Assembly: GCF_003173055.1 (NCBI RefSeq)
Contig: NZ_QGLF01000001.1
Span: 999,085-1,063,084 of the forward strand
DNA length: 64,000 nucleotides
Source of the DNA: Zavarzinia compransoris
GTDB taxonomy: Bacteria; Pseudomonadota; Alphaproteobacteria; Zavarziniales; Zavarziniaceae
Reading direction: 5' to 3'
Part shown: one piece after another, positions 1 through 7,923 of the stretch
Position numbering within the stretch: position 1 is the first letter of the stretch
How the letters are laid out: each line of letters opens with the position of its first letter
Translations under genes and position numbers: made by a program
Notes under the pieces: generated by a model
What the model saw: only the letters and a program-made list of their open reading frames with translations
The model's database searches: none
Told to the model about the DNA's origin: nothing

Positions 1-167
1 CGGTTCCGCGACAGGTTGGTATCATGGAACAATTGTTCGCCCAGGCGGGCCAGGGCCGCCGGATCGGCAGCGGGGGCGCCATGGCCGGGCCCGGCAACGG
101 TGGCCGCCAGGGCGAAGGCCGTTGCCGCGCTGGCGAGTCCGGCCATGATTTTGCGATAGAGTCTCAT
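1..167 (-). CDS. Di-haem cytochrome c peroxidase/MauG-like protein, N-terminal part
   Basis: Only the first 55 codons lie in the window; the gene runs off the left edge. It begins MRLYRKIMAGLASAA, with a basic n-region, an Ala/Leu-rich core and an AGPGHGA cleavage-type region, so it is probably exported to the periplasm. The mature start contains LARLGEQLFHDTNLSRN, which resembles the 'LGrxLFfDxxLS' opening of bacterial cytochrome c peroxidase and MauG-type di-haem proteins. No CxxCH haem motif is reached before the edge, so this is a family guess from the opening motif. It is divergent from the ferredoxin-like gene at 313. Confidence 0.6.
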   Translation of the reverse strand, partial: MRLYRKIMAGLASAATAFALAATVAGPGHGAPAADPAALARLGEQLFHDTNLSRN

Positions 168-312
168 GTCGCACACTTCGCGCCCCCGGCCGGGCGCGGG
201 CAATGCGACCGATTGGCCCGCCCGGCCCCCCCTGTGAACGCTGCCCCTGTGAACGGCATCATCGCGGCCCCATGTTCTTCACCGCATAAGGTGGTGCCGC
301 AAGGAAGGAACG

Positions 313-651
313 ATGGTCAAGGACATCAGCAAGCCGATCAAGACCGGATGGGAGGATTTCGTCCTCGTCTGCGGCAAATGCGAGCGGAAGGCCAAGCGCG
401 GCTTCGGCCCGGACGGCAAGCAGGATTTCGCCAAGGCCCTGTCCCGGGCCCTGGGCGGCGACTGCAAGGCGAAGCCGAAGACCGGCATCGTCGAGACCCG
501 CTGCTTCGACGTCTGCCCGCGCGGCGCCGTGACCATCGCCTGCAGCCGGGCGCCGGAACAATTGCTGGTCGTCGCCCGCGGCACCCCAATGGACATGGTG
601 ATCGAGCGCCTGGGGATCGGCGCCGAAGGGCAAGAGACGGAACGGAAGTGA
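313..651 (+). CDS. Small [2Fe-2S] ferredoxin-like (thioredoxin-fold) protein
   Basis: A 112-residue soluble protein. The first cysteine pair is in VLVCGKCERK (C-x2-C, about residues 20-23) and the second in TRCFDVCPRGAV (C-x3-C, about 61-65). That spacing fits thioredoxin-like [2Fe-2S] ferredoxins, whose 'C..VCP.GAV' segment is characteristic. It probably carries or senses electrons in the cytoplasm; no partner is identifiable. AAGGAACG precedes the ATG. Its TGA overlaps the ATG of the next gene (TGATG at 649-653), so the two are translationally coupled. Family assignment rests on the cysteine pattern only. Confidence 0.6.
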   Translation: MVKDISKPIKTGWEDFVLVCGKCERKAKRGFGPDGKQDFAKALSRALGGDCKAKPKTGIVETRCFDVCPRGAVTIACSRAPEQLLVVARGTPMDMVIERLGIGAEGQETERK

Positions 652-1832
652 TGGACGTAACGCCTGCCGACCTCGTGCTGCGCCCGCTCGGCGCCTTCTA
701 TGGCTTCGCCGGCCTCGTCGCGCTCCGGGCCGCGGTCATGGGCGGCTTCATCGACCGGGCGCTCGCCGCCCTGTCGATGAAGCGGACCCCGCGGGCCGAG
801 CGCATCCGCCAGATCTGGCTGACCGCCGCCCCGGTCGGCATCGGCGCCGGCGGCTTCGCCCTGATCATGCTGTGGGATTGGGCGGTCGTGCTCTTCATCG
901 TCAATGCCCTGGCCCAGGCGGTCTATCTGGTGATCGTGGCGCCCCGCTACCTCGACCCGGAAGATCCGCCGGACGCGAAGGGCCGGCGCAGCACCTGGAA
1001 CGCCTTCCTTCTCTATCTCGTCGCGACCGCGGGGGTGATCTGGGCCGGCCATGCCGGCACGCTGCGGCCGTTCGAGGCGCTTCACCCGGCGCTTCTCGCG
1101 ATCGCGATCTTCTGCTTCGTCTTCGGTTACGGCATGGTCCTGCGGCAGCTGGTCGACCGGCCGGGCGGCGGCAACGCGATCGACGGGGGCATGGCGCCGG
1201 AACCGGTGCCGGCGCGGCTGATCCTGACGCCGTCCTGGGGCGGCACCGGCCTGATCGATGCCGAAACCGGCCTGCCCTGGGAAACCTGGGAACAGCGCGC
1301 CTACCTGCCGGAAGACCTGACCGCGCGCCTGCTCGGCTGGATCGACCTGTTCCAGTCCCGGGCCGATGCCCATGACCCGCGCCGGGCCGCCCTGCTCGAT
1401 CCCGCCGCCCAGGCCGGGATCGACGCGGCGGGCGCAGCGCTGCTGCCGGCGGTCCGGGCCGCCCTGCCCGATACCGCGATCAGCTTCGAGCCCGCGGCCC
1501 TGCCCGTGCCCCCGGCCCGCGACCTGGACGGGGGGGTCATGCTGGTGCCGGCGCTCTATGACTGGCCGCTGCGCAGCCTGGCCCCGGCGGACGAGGCGCT
1601 CCCGCCCGACCGGATCGGGATTTCCTGGCAGCTGACCCTGGATCTCAATGCCTGGAGCGAGGAATACGACCGGGCCGAGATCGAAGACCTGCCGCCCTGG
1701 ACGCCGGCGCGCCTTGCCGCCTATCACCGCGACGCCGGGCTCCTGGCCGATCGCCTGCGCCGGGAATTCGCGGCGACCGGCCGGCCGGATCTGCGGGTCG
1801 AGATCAGCGACCCGCTGGCTGCCCTTCAGTGA
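651..1832 (+). CDS. Unknown polytopic membrane protein with soluble C-terminal half
   Basis: A 393-residue protein of no recognised family. The N-terminal half (about residues 10-175) has four to five hydrophobic segments, including FALIMLWDWAVVLFIV and LLAIAIFCFVFGYGMV. The C-terminal half (about 190-393) is soluble and rich in Ala, Pro and acidic residues, with a conspicuous WDL/WSEEYD-type acidic tail region. The ATG at 651 is chosen because it overlaps the previous gene's stop; the open frame extends much further upstream but only as read-through of the gene before it. The 3' end overlaps the convergent MFS gene by seven bases. Coupling to the ferredoxin-like gene suggests a membrane redox role, but nothing in the sequence proves it. 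Confidence 0.6.
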   Translation: MDVTPADLVLRPLGAFYGFAGLVALRAAVMGGFIDRALAALSMKRTPRAERIRQIWLTAAPVGIGAGGFALIMLWDWAVVLFIVNALAQAVYLVIVAPRYLDPEDPPDAKGRRSTWNAFLLYLVATAGVIWAGHAGTLRPFEALHPALLAIAIFCFVFGYGMVLRQLVDRPGGGNAIDGGMAPEPVPARLILTPSWGGTGLIDAETGLPWETWEQRAYLPEDLTARLLGWIDLFQSRADAHDPRRAALLDPAAQAGIDAAGAALLPAVRAALPDTAISFEPAALPVPPARDLDGGVMLVPALYDWPLRSLAPADEALPPDRIGISWQLTLDLNAWSEEYDRAEIEDLPPWTPARLAAYHRDAGLLADRLRREFAATGRPDLRVEISDPLAALQ

Positions 1833-3082
1833 GGGGCGGCGGGGGCGTCGCCGAACAGGCGCCCCCCTTCGGCCCAGAGCGTCACCGCCAGCGAGGCCCC
1901 GCCGAGGACGAGGAAGCCGAGGGACAGCGGGATCACCGTGCCGTCGAAGAACCTTGCCACCAGCCCGCCCAGCATGGCGCCGCCGATCGTGGTATAGAAG
2001 CCGATCAAGGACGATGCGGTGCCGGCGATATCGCCCAGGGGCGACATGGCCAGGGCATTGAAATTCGGCATGGTCAGGCTGAACAGGAACAGGCAGGCGG
2101 TCAGCACCAGGCAGAAGGCGACCAGCGGCGGCCTGCCGTCGAAGCCGAGCGCGAGGCCGACCATGACCAGGGCGCAGGCGACGAAGCCGCATTGCCCGGT
2201 ATGCAGCAGCCGACGGATGCCGAGGCGGCGGACAAGGCGCGAATTGGTGAAGGACGCCCCGCCCATCAGCGCCGCGATCAGCCCGAAGACGACGGGAAAC
2301 AGCGGCCCGAGGCCATAGACCGGCCCGGCGAAGATCTGTTCCGCCGAAGCGATGTAGGCCATCAAGCAGCCGTAGAGGAGGCCGGTCGAGGTCGCGGCGG
2401 CGAAACTCTGCCTGGTCCGGATGCAGCGCAGCGCCGCCGCCCCGATGCGCCGCGCCGACAGGGGCATGCGGTATTCGGGATGCAGGGTTTCCGGCATGCG
2501 CAGGTGGAACCACAGGGCGACCACGAGCCCGACCGCCAGCATGCCGGCAAAGACCAGCCGCCAGCCGCCCGCCAGCAGGATCAGGCTGCCGATCGAGGGC
2601 GCGAAGACCGGCACGACGATGAAGACCATCATGATCAGCGCCATCACCCGGGCCATTTCCGCGCCCTCGAAACGGTCGCGGGTGATGGCGGTCGTGATGA
2701 TGCGCGTTGCCGCCGCGCCGATCCCCTGGACCAGGCGGGCGGCGATCAGCACCTCGAAACTGGGCGCCGCGATCGCCATCAGCGAGCCCAGGGTAAAGAT
2801 CCCGAGCCCGAGCATCAGCGCCGGGCGCCGGCCCCAATTGTCCGACAGCGGCCCGTAGAGAAGCTGGGCGACGCCGAAGCCGGCCATGAAGACGACCACG
2901 GTCAGCTGCATCTCGTTCGGGTCAGCCAGGCCGAAGGCGGTGCGCATCTGGCCGAAGGCCGGCAGCATGCTGTCCATGGACAGGGCGCCCAGCGACATGG
3001 TGAAGGCGACGATGGCGACGAATTCGCGAAAGCCGAGGGCGGGCCGGAAAGACCCGCCGGTGCCGGCATCTTGGGGGTTCAT
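1826..3082 (-). CDS. Bcr/CflA-type MFS drug-resistance exporter
   Basis: A 418-residue protein with about 12 predicted membrane segments. It carries the Bcr/CflA signature near the N-terminus (SMDSMLPAF, residues 36-43) and MFS motif A between helices 2 and 3 (PLSDNWGRRPALM, about 78-90). VQGIGAAATRIITTAI matches the helix-5 region of Bcr/CflA drug:H+ antiporters (TCDB 2.A.1.2). It probably exports drugs or metabolites across the inner membrane using the proton gradient; the substrate cannot be inferred. It is monocistronic and tail-to-tail with the membrane-protein gene. A weak GAGAG precedes the ATG. Confidence 0.85.
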   Translation of the reverse strand: MNPQDAGTGGSFRPALGFREFVAIVAFTMSLGALSMDSMLPAFGQMRTAFGLADPNEMQLTVVVFMAGFGVAQLLYGPLSDNWGRRPALMLGLGIFTLGSLMAIAAPSFEVLIAARLVQGIGAAATRIITTAITRDRFEGAEMARVMALIMMVFIVVPVFAPSIGSLILLAGGWRLVFAGMLAVGLVVALWFHLRMPETLHPEYRMPLSARRIGAAALRCIRTRQSFAAATSTGLLYGCLMAYIASAEQIFAGPVYGLGPLFPVVFGLIAALMGGASFTNSRLVRRLGIRRLLHTGQCGFVACALVMVGLALGFDGRPPLVAFCLVLTACLFLFSLTMPNFNALAMSPLGDIAGTASSLIGFYTTIGGAMLGGLVARFFDGTVIPLSLGFLVLGGASLAVTLWAEGGRLFGDAPAAPH

Positions 3083-3179
3083 GTCTCTCTCTCGCCGCAG
3101 CGGCAGCGCGGCGGATTATTTCAGCGCGGGCGGCGGGACGGCAAGGCCGGCGCCTGCATAGCCCCCCGCGCCGGACACA

Positions 3180-3207
3180 GCCCTCGGACGCCCGAGGCGC
3201 CGAGGGC
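3180..3207 (-). terminator. Hairpin downstream of the TRAP operon
   Basis: GCCCTCGG (3180-3187) pairs with CCGAGGGC (3200-3207) around a 12-nt GC-rich loop, just after the stop of the dctP-type gene. There is no clear U-run, so it may be a Rho-dependent stop or an mRNA-stabilising stem. Confidence 0.35.
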
Positions 3208-3215
3208 CGGGTCCC

Positions 3216-4274
3216 TCAGCCGCAGGAATAGAGACCGCCGGCCTTGCCGATGGTCGCGTTGTATTCCTTGAAGATCGAAACCACCTTGGCCTTGATCTCG
3301 CTTTCGGCCGCCACTTCGTCCCAGAATTTCTTGGCCGCCTCTTCGAGGACGGCCCATTCGGCGGCGGGCACGGTGGTGAGTTCCAGCTTGGTGCCGGTGG
3401 CGCGCAGCTTGGCCTCGCCGCCCCAATACCATTGGTCGCGGTACTGGTGACCGGCTTTCACGCAGGCGAGATAGAGTTCCTTCAGGTGCTCGGGCAATTC
3501 CGCCCAGCGCTTCTCGTTGACGAACCAGGAGCCGATCCAGGCGCCCGAGATATTGTTGGTCAGGAAGTATTTGGTTACATCGGCCCAGCCCACGGTGTAA
3601 TCCTCGGTGATCCCGGACCAGGACATGCCGTCGATCTCGCCGGTCTGGGCCGCGACCTGCACGTCCTCATAGGGCAGGGAGACCGGCACCACGCCGAACT
3701 GGGCGAGGAAACGGCCCGCGGTCGGGAAGGTATAGAGGCGCAGGCCCTCCAGGTCCTTCACCGAGCGGATCGGCTTCTTGGTGTTGAAATTACAGGGGTC
3801 CTGGCCGGCGGCCGAGAGCCAGACCACGCCCTCCGCCTTCTTGTAGGCGTCGCGCCAGATATCGGCCAGACCGTATTGGGTGAACAGGGTCGGCACGTCC
3901 AGGGCATGCTTGGTCGCGAAGGGGAAATAGCCGCCGAAGGTCGCCACTTCGACCGGCGCGGCCATGGAATCGTCGTCGGAATGGACGGCGTCGATGGTCC
4001 CGGATTGCAGGGCGCGGAACAATTCCCCGGTCGGCACCAATTGGTCGGCGTAGTAAAGCTCGATCACCATCTCGCCCTTGGCGGCCTTGTTGAAGGCGTC
4101 GATGGCGGGCTTGGTCACATGCTGGCCGAGAACCGAGCCGGCATAGGTCTGGAACCGCCACTTGATCGGTTCCGCCGCCTTGACATAGGGCGCGCCGATG
4201 GTGGCGGTGCCCGCGGCGGCGGCCGTGGCGATGCCGGCCTTCTTCAGGAAATCACGCCTGTTGGTCTTCTTCAT
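3216..4274 (-). CDS. TRAP transporter solute-binding protein (DctP family), Tat-exported
   Basis: A 352-residue periplasmic binding protein of a tripartite ATP-independent transporter. It opens with a twin-arginine signal (NRRDFLKKAG) followed by an Ala-rich core and cleavage near VKAAEP. The central KDLEGLRLYTFPTAGRF followed by LPYEDVQVAAQTGEIDG is the DctP-family core. The arginine in GLRLYTF corresponds to the one that grips substrate carboxylates in the family, so an organic acid ligand is likely. The ATG at 4274 is preferred over the GTG one codon upstream because AAGGAGG sits seven bases before it. It lies just upstream of the large permease gene's far end, in one operon order SDR-DctQ-DctM-DctP. 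Confidence 0.92.
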   Translation of the reverse strand: MKKTNRRDFLKKAGIATAAAAGTATIGAPYVKAAEPIKWRFQTYAGSVLGQHVTKPAIDAFNKAAKGEMVIELYYADQLVPTGELFRALQSGTIDAVHSDDDSMAAPVEVATFGGYFPFATKHALDVPTLFTQYGLADIWRDAYKKAEGVVWLSAAGQDPCNFNTKKPIRSVKDLEGLRLYTFPTAGRFLAQFGVVPVSLPYEDVQVAAQTGEIDGMSWSGITEDYTVGWADVTKYFLTNNISGAWIGSWFVNEKRWAELPEHLKELYLACVKAGHQYRDQWYWGGEAKLRATGTKLELTTVPAAEWAVLEEAAKKFWDEVAAESEIKAKVVSIFKEYNATIGKAGGLYSCG

Positions 4275-4289
4275 CACCCAGCCTCCTTG

Positions 4290-5615
4290 TCAATTGCCGT
4301 AGTAGTAGTGGGGCAGCCACGTGGCGATTTCGGGAAAGACACCGATGATGATCAGGGTCAGCACCATCAGGCCGACGAAGGGCACCACGGAGCGGTAGAT
4401 GTCGGGCAGCGTAATCTCGGGCGGCGCCATAGAGCGCATCAGGAACAGGTTGTAGCCGAAGGGCGGCGTCAGATAGGCGACCTGGCAGGTGATCGTATAG
4501 AGCACGCCGTACCAGACCAGATCGAAGCCGAGGCTGCCGGCCAGCGGGATGAACAGCGGCGCCACGATCACCAGCATGGCGGTATCGTCGAGGAAGGCGC
4601 CCAGGATCAGGAAGGTGACCTGCATCATGATCAGGATCACCCAGCGATCCATGCCCAGTTCGCCGACGAACAGATGCTCGATCGACTTGACCGCGCCCAG
4701 CCCGTCGAAGACCGCGCCGAAGCAGAGCGCCGCCAGCAGGATCCACATGAACATGCAGGAGATGCCCAGCGTCTTCTTCACCGTCTCGTGCAGGATCTTC
4801 CAGGTGAAGCGGCCGCGGACGACGACGGCGACGATCGACGACAGCGCCCCGACCGCCGAGCTTTCAACGAGGCTGGTGACCCCGGTCAGGAACAGGCCGG
4901 TCATGGTGACGAAGATCACCAGCGGGATCAGCCCCGCCCGCAGCAGGGCGAATTTGTCGCCCCAGGTATAGCTCGCCCGCTCCTCCTTGGTCAGCGGCGG
5001 GCAGAGGTTCGGCTGAAGCCAGCAGCGGATGACGATATAGAGGCCGAAGATGACCGCCATCAGCAGGCCGGGAAAGACGCCGGCCATCCACAGGTGGCCG
5101 ACCGGCTGGCGCGCGATCATGCCGTAGAGCACGAGGACGACGCTGGGCGGCAGCAGGATCCCGAGGGTCGAGCCTGCCTGGATCACGCCGGTGACCATGA
5201 CCTTGTCGGCGTTGCGGCGCAGCAGTTCCGGCAGGGCGATGGTCGCCCCCACCGCCATGCCGGCGACGGAAAGGCCGTTGATGGCCGAGATCACCACCAT
5301 CAGCATGACCGTGCCCAGCGCCAGCCCGCCCCGCACCGGCCCCATCCAGACATGGAACATCTTGTAGAGATCGTCGGCGATCCGGCTTTCCGCCAGCATG
5401 TACCCCATGAAGACGAAGAGCGGCAGCGTCAGCATGGGATACCACTTCATCAGCTTCATGGCCGAGGCGAAGGACAGTTCGGCCGAACCGTCGCCCCAGA
5501 GCAGCAGGGCCGACGCCGCCCCCACGAAACCGATGACCGCGAAGACCCGCTGGCCGGTGAGCAGCAGCAGCATCATGCCGCTGAACATCATGAGGGCGAT
5601 GAGTTCATAGCTCAC
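4290..5615 (-). CDS. TRAP transporter large permease (DctM family)
   Basis: A 441-residue polytopic inner-membrane protein with about 12 hydrophobic segments. It is the ion-coupled translocation subunit that imports the ligand delivered by the binding protein. Family features include PLFVFMGYMLAES near the N-terminus, the small-residue-rich LGILLPPSVVLVLYG, and the C-terminal PPFGYNLFLMRS. The GTG at 5615 is chosen as start because it overlaps the small-permease stop in a GTGA junction; the upstream open frame is read-through of the neighbouring gene. The binding-protein gene follows 15 bases after the stop. Confidence 0.92.
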   Translation of the reverse strand: MSYELIALMMFSGMMLLLLTGQRVFAVIGFVGAASALLLWGDGSAELSFASAMKLMKWYPMLTLPLFVFMGYMLAESRIADDLYKMFHVWMGPVRGGLALGTVMLMVVISAINGLSVAGMAVGATIALPELLRRNADKVMVTGVIQAGSTLGILLPPSVVLVLYGMIARQPVGHLWMAGVFPGLLMAVIFGLYIVIRCWLQPNLCPPLTKEERASYTWGDKFALLRAGLIPLVIFVTMTGLFLTGVTSLVESSAVGALSSIVAVVVRGRFTWKILHETVKKTLGISCMFMWILLAALCFGAVFDGLGAVKSIEHLFVGELGMDRWVILIMMQVTFLILGAFLDDTAMLVIVAPLFIPLAGSLGFDLVWYGVLYTITCQVAYLTPPFGYNLFLMRSMAPPEITLPDIYRSVVPFVGLMVLTLIIIGVFPEIATWLPHYYYGN

Positions 5616-6121
5616 GGCAGGGTCTCCCCCCGGGCCGCGGCCCAGTCCTTGAAGAAGATCGCGATCGCCTGCAACAGGGTGAGCAGGATGCCGAAGGTCA
5701 GCACCACCTTGACCGGCCACATATAGGGCCGCCAGGGCGAGAAACTGCGCTCGCCGTATTCGATCGCATAGACCGTGCTGGAAACACCGCCGTAAAGCAG
5801 CAGGACGAGGAAGGCGATCATGGCCAGATTGGTGAAGAGGTCGACCTTGGCCTGCCGCCTCACCGGCCAGCCGCCGTAGACGAGGTCCATGCGCACATGT
5901 TCCCCTTCCCGCAAGGTCCAGGCCCCGCCCAGCAGGTAATAGGACGCCATGACGAACTGGGCCATCTCGACGGTCCAGTTCAGGGGCAGGAAGAACACCT
6001 TCATGAAGGAGGCGAGCAGCAGGATGCCCAGCAGGGCAAAGACCAGATACATGGCAAAGAGGCCGGTCCAGAAACTGATGCGGTCCATGAAGCGGACGTA
6101 AGCCTTGATGAAACCCGGCAT
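5612..6121 (-). CDS. TRAP transporter small permease (DctQ family)
   Basis: A 169-residue membrane protein with four hydrophobic segments. It contains ALLGILLLASFMKVFF, then VEMAQFVMASYYLLGGAWTLREGEHVRMDLVY. The 'LREGEHVRMDL' stretch after the second segment is a DctQ hallmark. It pairs with DctM to make the membrane part of the transporter. GAGGGG precedes the ATG. It lies eight bases after the SDR stop and its own stop overlaps the DctM GTG, so expression of SDR, DctQ and DctM is probably coupled. Confidence 0.92.
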   Translation of the reverse strand: MPGFIKAYVRFMDRISFWTGLFAMYLVFALLGILLLASFMKVFFLPLNWTVEMAQFVMASYYLLGGAWTLREGEHVRMDLVYGGWPVRRQAKVDLFTNLAMIAFLVLLLYGGVSSTVYAIEYGERSFSPWRPYMWPVKVVLTFGILLTLLQAIAIFFKDWAAARGETLP

Positions 6122-6129
6122 GTTGCCCC

Positions 6130-6897
6130 TCAGATCGCGGTGAAGCCGTTGTCGACGAAGAGCTGGGCGCCGTTGACGAAACTCGCCTCGTCGCTGGCGA
6201 GGAAGAGGGCGGCCTTCGCCACCTCCTCCGGCTCGCCGATGCGGCCCTGCTGGGCGGCGAGCGCGGCTTCCGAGACGTCGACGCCGTAGGATTGCAGCAG
6301 CTCGACCTCGCGCAGGCCGTGGGGCGTGCGGATGAAGCCGGGACAGACGGCGTTACAGCGGATGTTGCGGTCGCGGAATTCGACCGCGATGGCGCGGGCG
6401 AACATGTGGCAGGCGCCCTTGGTGGTGTCGTAGAGCACTTCCATCGGCGTCGCCGCCACCGCCGAGATGGACGAGGTGCAGACGATCGAGCCGCCGCCGG
6501 CCGCGATCATCCCCGGCAGCACCGCGCGGGTCATCAGGAACATGGAGCGGACGTTGACCGCATGCAGCCATTCCCATTCGGCCAGCGTCGTCTCGAGGAA
6601 GGGCTTGATGACGATCGAGCCGGCGTGATTGAACAGGGTGGTGATCGCGCCGAAGCGCGCCGTGGCGGCATCGACCGCGGCCGCCACCGCGCCCTCGTCG
6701 GAAACATCGGCGGGAAAGACCGCCGCCTCGCCGCCCGCGGCCGCGATCTGCGCCGCCGTCGCCTCCGCCGCCGCCTCATTGCGGTCGACGATGGCGACCT
6801 TCGCCCCCTCGGCGGCGAACAGCACGGCTGCCGCCCCGCCCATGCCCGTGGCCCCGCCCGAAATCAGTGCGATCTTGCCTGCCAGCCTGCCGGCCAT
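6130..6897 (-). CDS. Short-chain dehydrogenase/reductase (SDR family)
   Basis: A 255-residue NAD(P)-dependent oxidoreductase. The dinucleotide-binding GGATGMG is at residues 14-20. The acidic D38 after VAIVD suggests NAD(H) preference. The usual NNAG appears as NHAG (90-93). The catalytic triad is Ser142/143, Tyr156 and Lys160 (YDTTK). The PG motif VCPGFIRTP follows, and the NGAQLFVDNGFT tail is typical of classical SDRs. As first gene of the TRAP operon it probably oxidises or reduces the imported hydroxy- or keto-acid. The substrate is unknown. Confidence 0.9.
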   Translation of the reverse strand: MAGRLAGKIALISGGATGMGGAAAVLFAAEGAKVAIVDRNEAAAEATAAQIAAAGGEAAVFPADVSDEGAVAAAVDAATARFGAITTLFNHAGSIVIKPFLETTLAEWEWLHAVNVRSMFLMTRAVLPGMIAAGGGSIVCTSSISAVAATPMEVLYDTTKGACHMFARAIAVEFRDRNIRCNAVCPGFIRTPHGLREVELLQSYGVDVSEAALAAQQGRIGEPEEVAKAALFLASDEASFVNGAQLFVDNGFTAI

Positions 6898-7020
6898 GCC
6901 CCTTGCCCCTCGCGTTGGTCACCGCTCGACCGCGCCCGCAGAATCTTGACCGGAGCGCCAGCTTTTTCCTACCGATCATGTTCGTTTCCTGCGACAGTGC
7001 GTACATACCCCGAAGGGGAT
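6898..7020. promoter_or_regulatory. Divergent control region between SDR-TRAP operon and luxR-type gene
   Basis: This 123-base region must hold promoters for both directions. On the plus strand a TTGACC (6946-6951) is a plausible -35 element, but no good -10 is seen at the right distance. The ribosome-binding GGGG before the LuxR-type ATG lies in a short CCCC-GAA-GGGG stem, which could limit its translation. Assignments are tentative. Confidence 0.3.
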
Positions 7021-7923
7021 ATGCTGCGGTGCATCAAAAAGGGGCAGGGTTTGCAGATCGGCGACTGGCACGCGCGCACCCCCGACCTCGTGTCGATGAT
7101 CGGCCGGGAGGGGTTTCCAGCGTCCCTCGACCGTGCCCTGGCGACCGTCGCCCCTTTCGACATCAGCTGCGTCTTCGCCTATCCGGGGCAGGATCGGCCG
7201 CTTCTGCTGCATGACGGGCTGAACGGCGTGTCGCCGGCCGCGATCATGGACAATTACCTGAACGGCACCTATCTGCTCGACGCGGTCTATGCCGCCTGCC
7301 GGCGCCGCGTGGCCCCGGGCCTCTACCGCCTGCGCGACCTGGCACCCGACGCCTTCTTCGACGGCGACTATTTCAAGTCACCGGCGGTCCATCCCTGCAT
7401 CTCGATGGAGACCGGCACGCTGGCGGAGGAAATCGTCTTCATCGCGCCGCTGGCCGGCGATCTGAGCCTTGCCTATTCGCTGATGCGCCAGCACGGCAAT
7501 GCCCCCTTCGCGGCGGCGGAGATGGAGCGCCTGCGCGCGGCGGCGCCCATGGTCGGCGCGCTGATGGCCCGGCACTGGCACCACCTTGCCGCCCGCCACA
7601 GCGAGGGCCAGCGCACGGCAACCGTCGAGGCGGCGTTCCGCAGCTTCCGCCAGGACCGGCTGACGCCCCGGGAACAGACCGTCGTCAGCCTGATCCTGCG
7701 CGGCCATTCCAGCCTGTCCATCGCCCGGACGCTGGAAATCGCCGAAGGCACGGTGAAGATCCACCGCAAGCATATTCACGCCAAGCTCGGCATCTCCAGC
7801 CAGACCGAATTGTTCAACCTGTTCATCGAGCACCTGATGGGCCAGGGCGGCGATCACGCCCCCTTGCGCGGCCGGGTCAGCGGCTCGGGCACCGGGCCGG
7901 CGGCGCGGCCGCTGCCGATCTGA
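7021..7923 (+). CDS. LuxR-family HTH transcriptional regulator
   Basis: A 300-residue regulator. The C-terminal part (about 219-272) is a LuxR/FixJ HTH: LTPREQTVVSLILRGHSS, then AEGTVKIHRKHIHAKLG. The N-terminal 190 residues form an uncharacterised sensor region, unlike a receiver domain (no phospho-Asp motif), so it is a solo LuxR-type protein, perhaps ligand-binding. The ATG at 7021 follows AAGGGG; the much longer upstream open frame is antisense to the SDR gene and is not believed. It is divergent from the SDR-TRAP operon, which makes that operon its most likely target. The last 70 bases overlap the convergent antiporter gene. Confidence 0.85.
   Translation: MLRCIKKGQGLQIGDWHARTPDLVSMIGREGFPASLDRALATVAPFDISCVFAYPGQDRPLLLHDGLNGVSPAAIMDNYLNGTYLLDAVYAACRRRVAPGLYRLRDLAPDAFFDGDYFKSPAVHPCISMETGTLAEEIVFIAPLAGDLSLAYSLMRQHGNAPFAAAEMERLRAAAPMVGALMARHWHHLAARHSEGQRTATVEAAFRSFRQDRLTPREQTVVSLILRGHSSLSIARTLEIAEGTVKIHRKHIHAKLGISSQTELFNLFIEHLMGQGGDHAPLRGRVSGSGTGPAARPLPI

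Noticed and set aside
229-255. 12-bp direct repeat CCCCTGTGAACG twice, 15 bases apart
   Set aside because: Short and in the low-complexity promoter region; no regulator or mobile element link could be seen.
279-2837. Very long open frames on the opposite strand of real genes (e.g. 852 aa here, over 1000 aa elsewhere)
   Set aside because: They are antisense shadows caused by high G+C: low-complexity Arg/Gly/Pro/His composition, no ribosome sites, and each overlaps a gene with clear protein domains.
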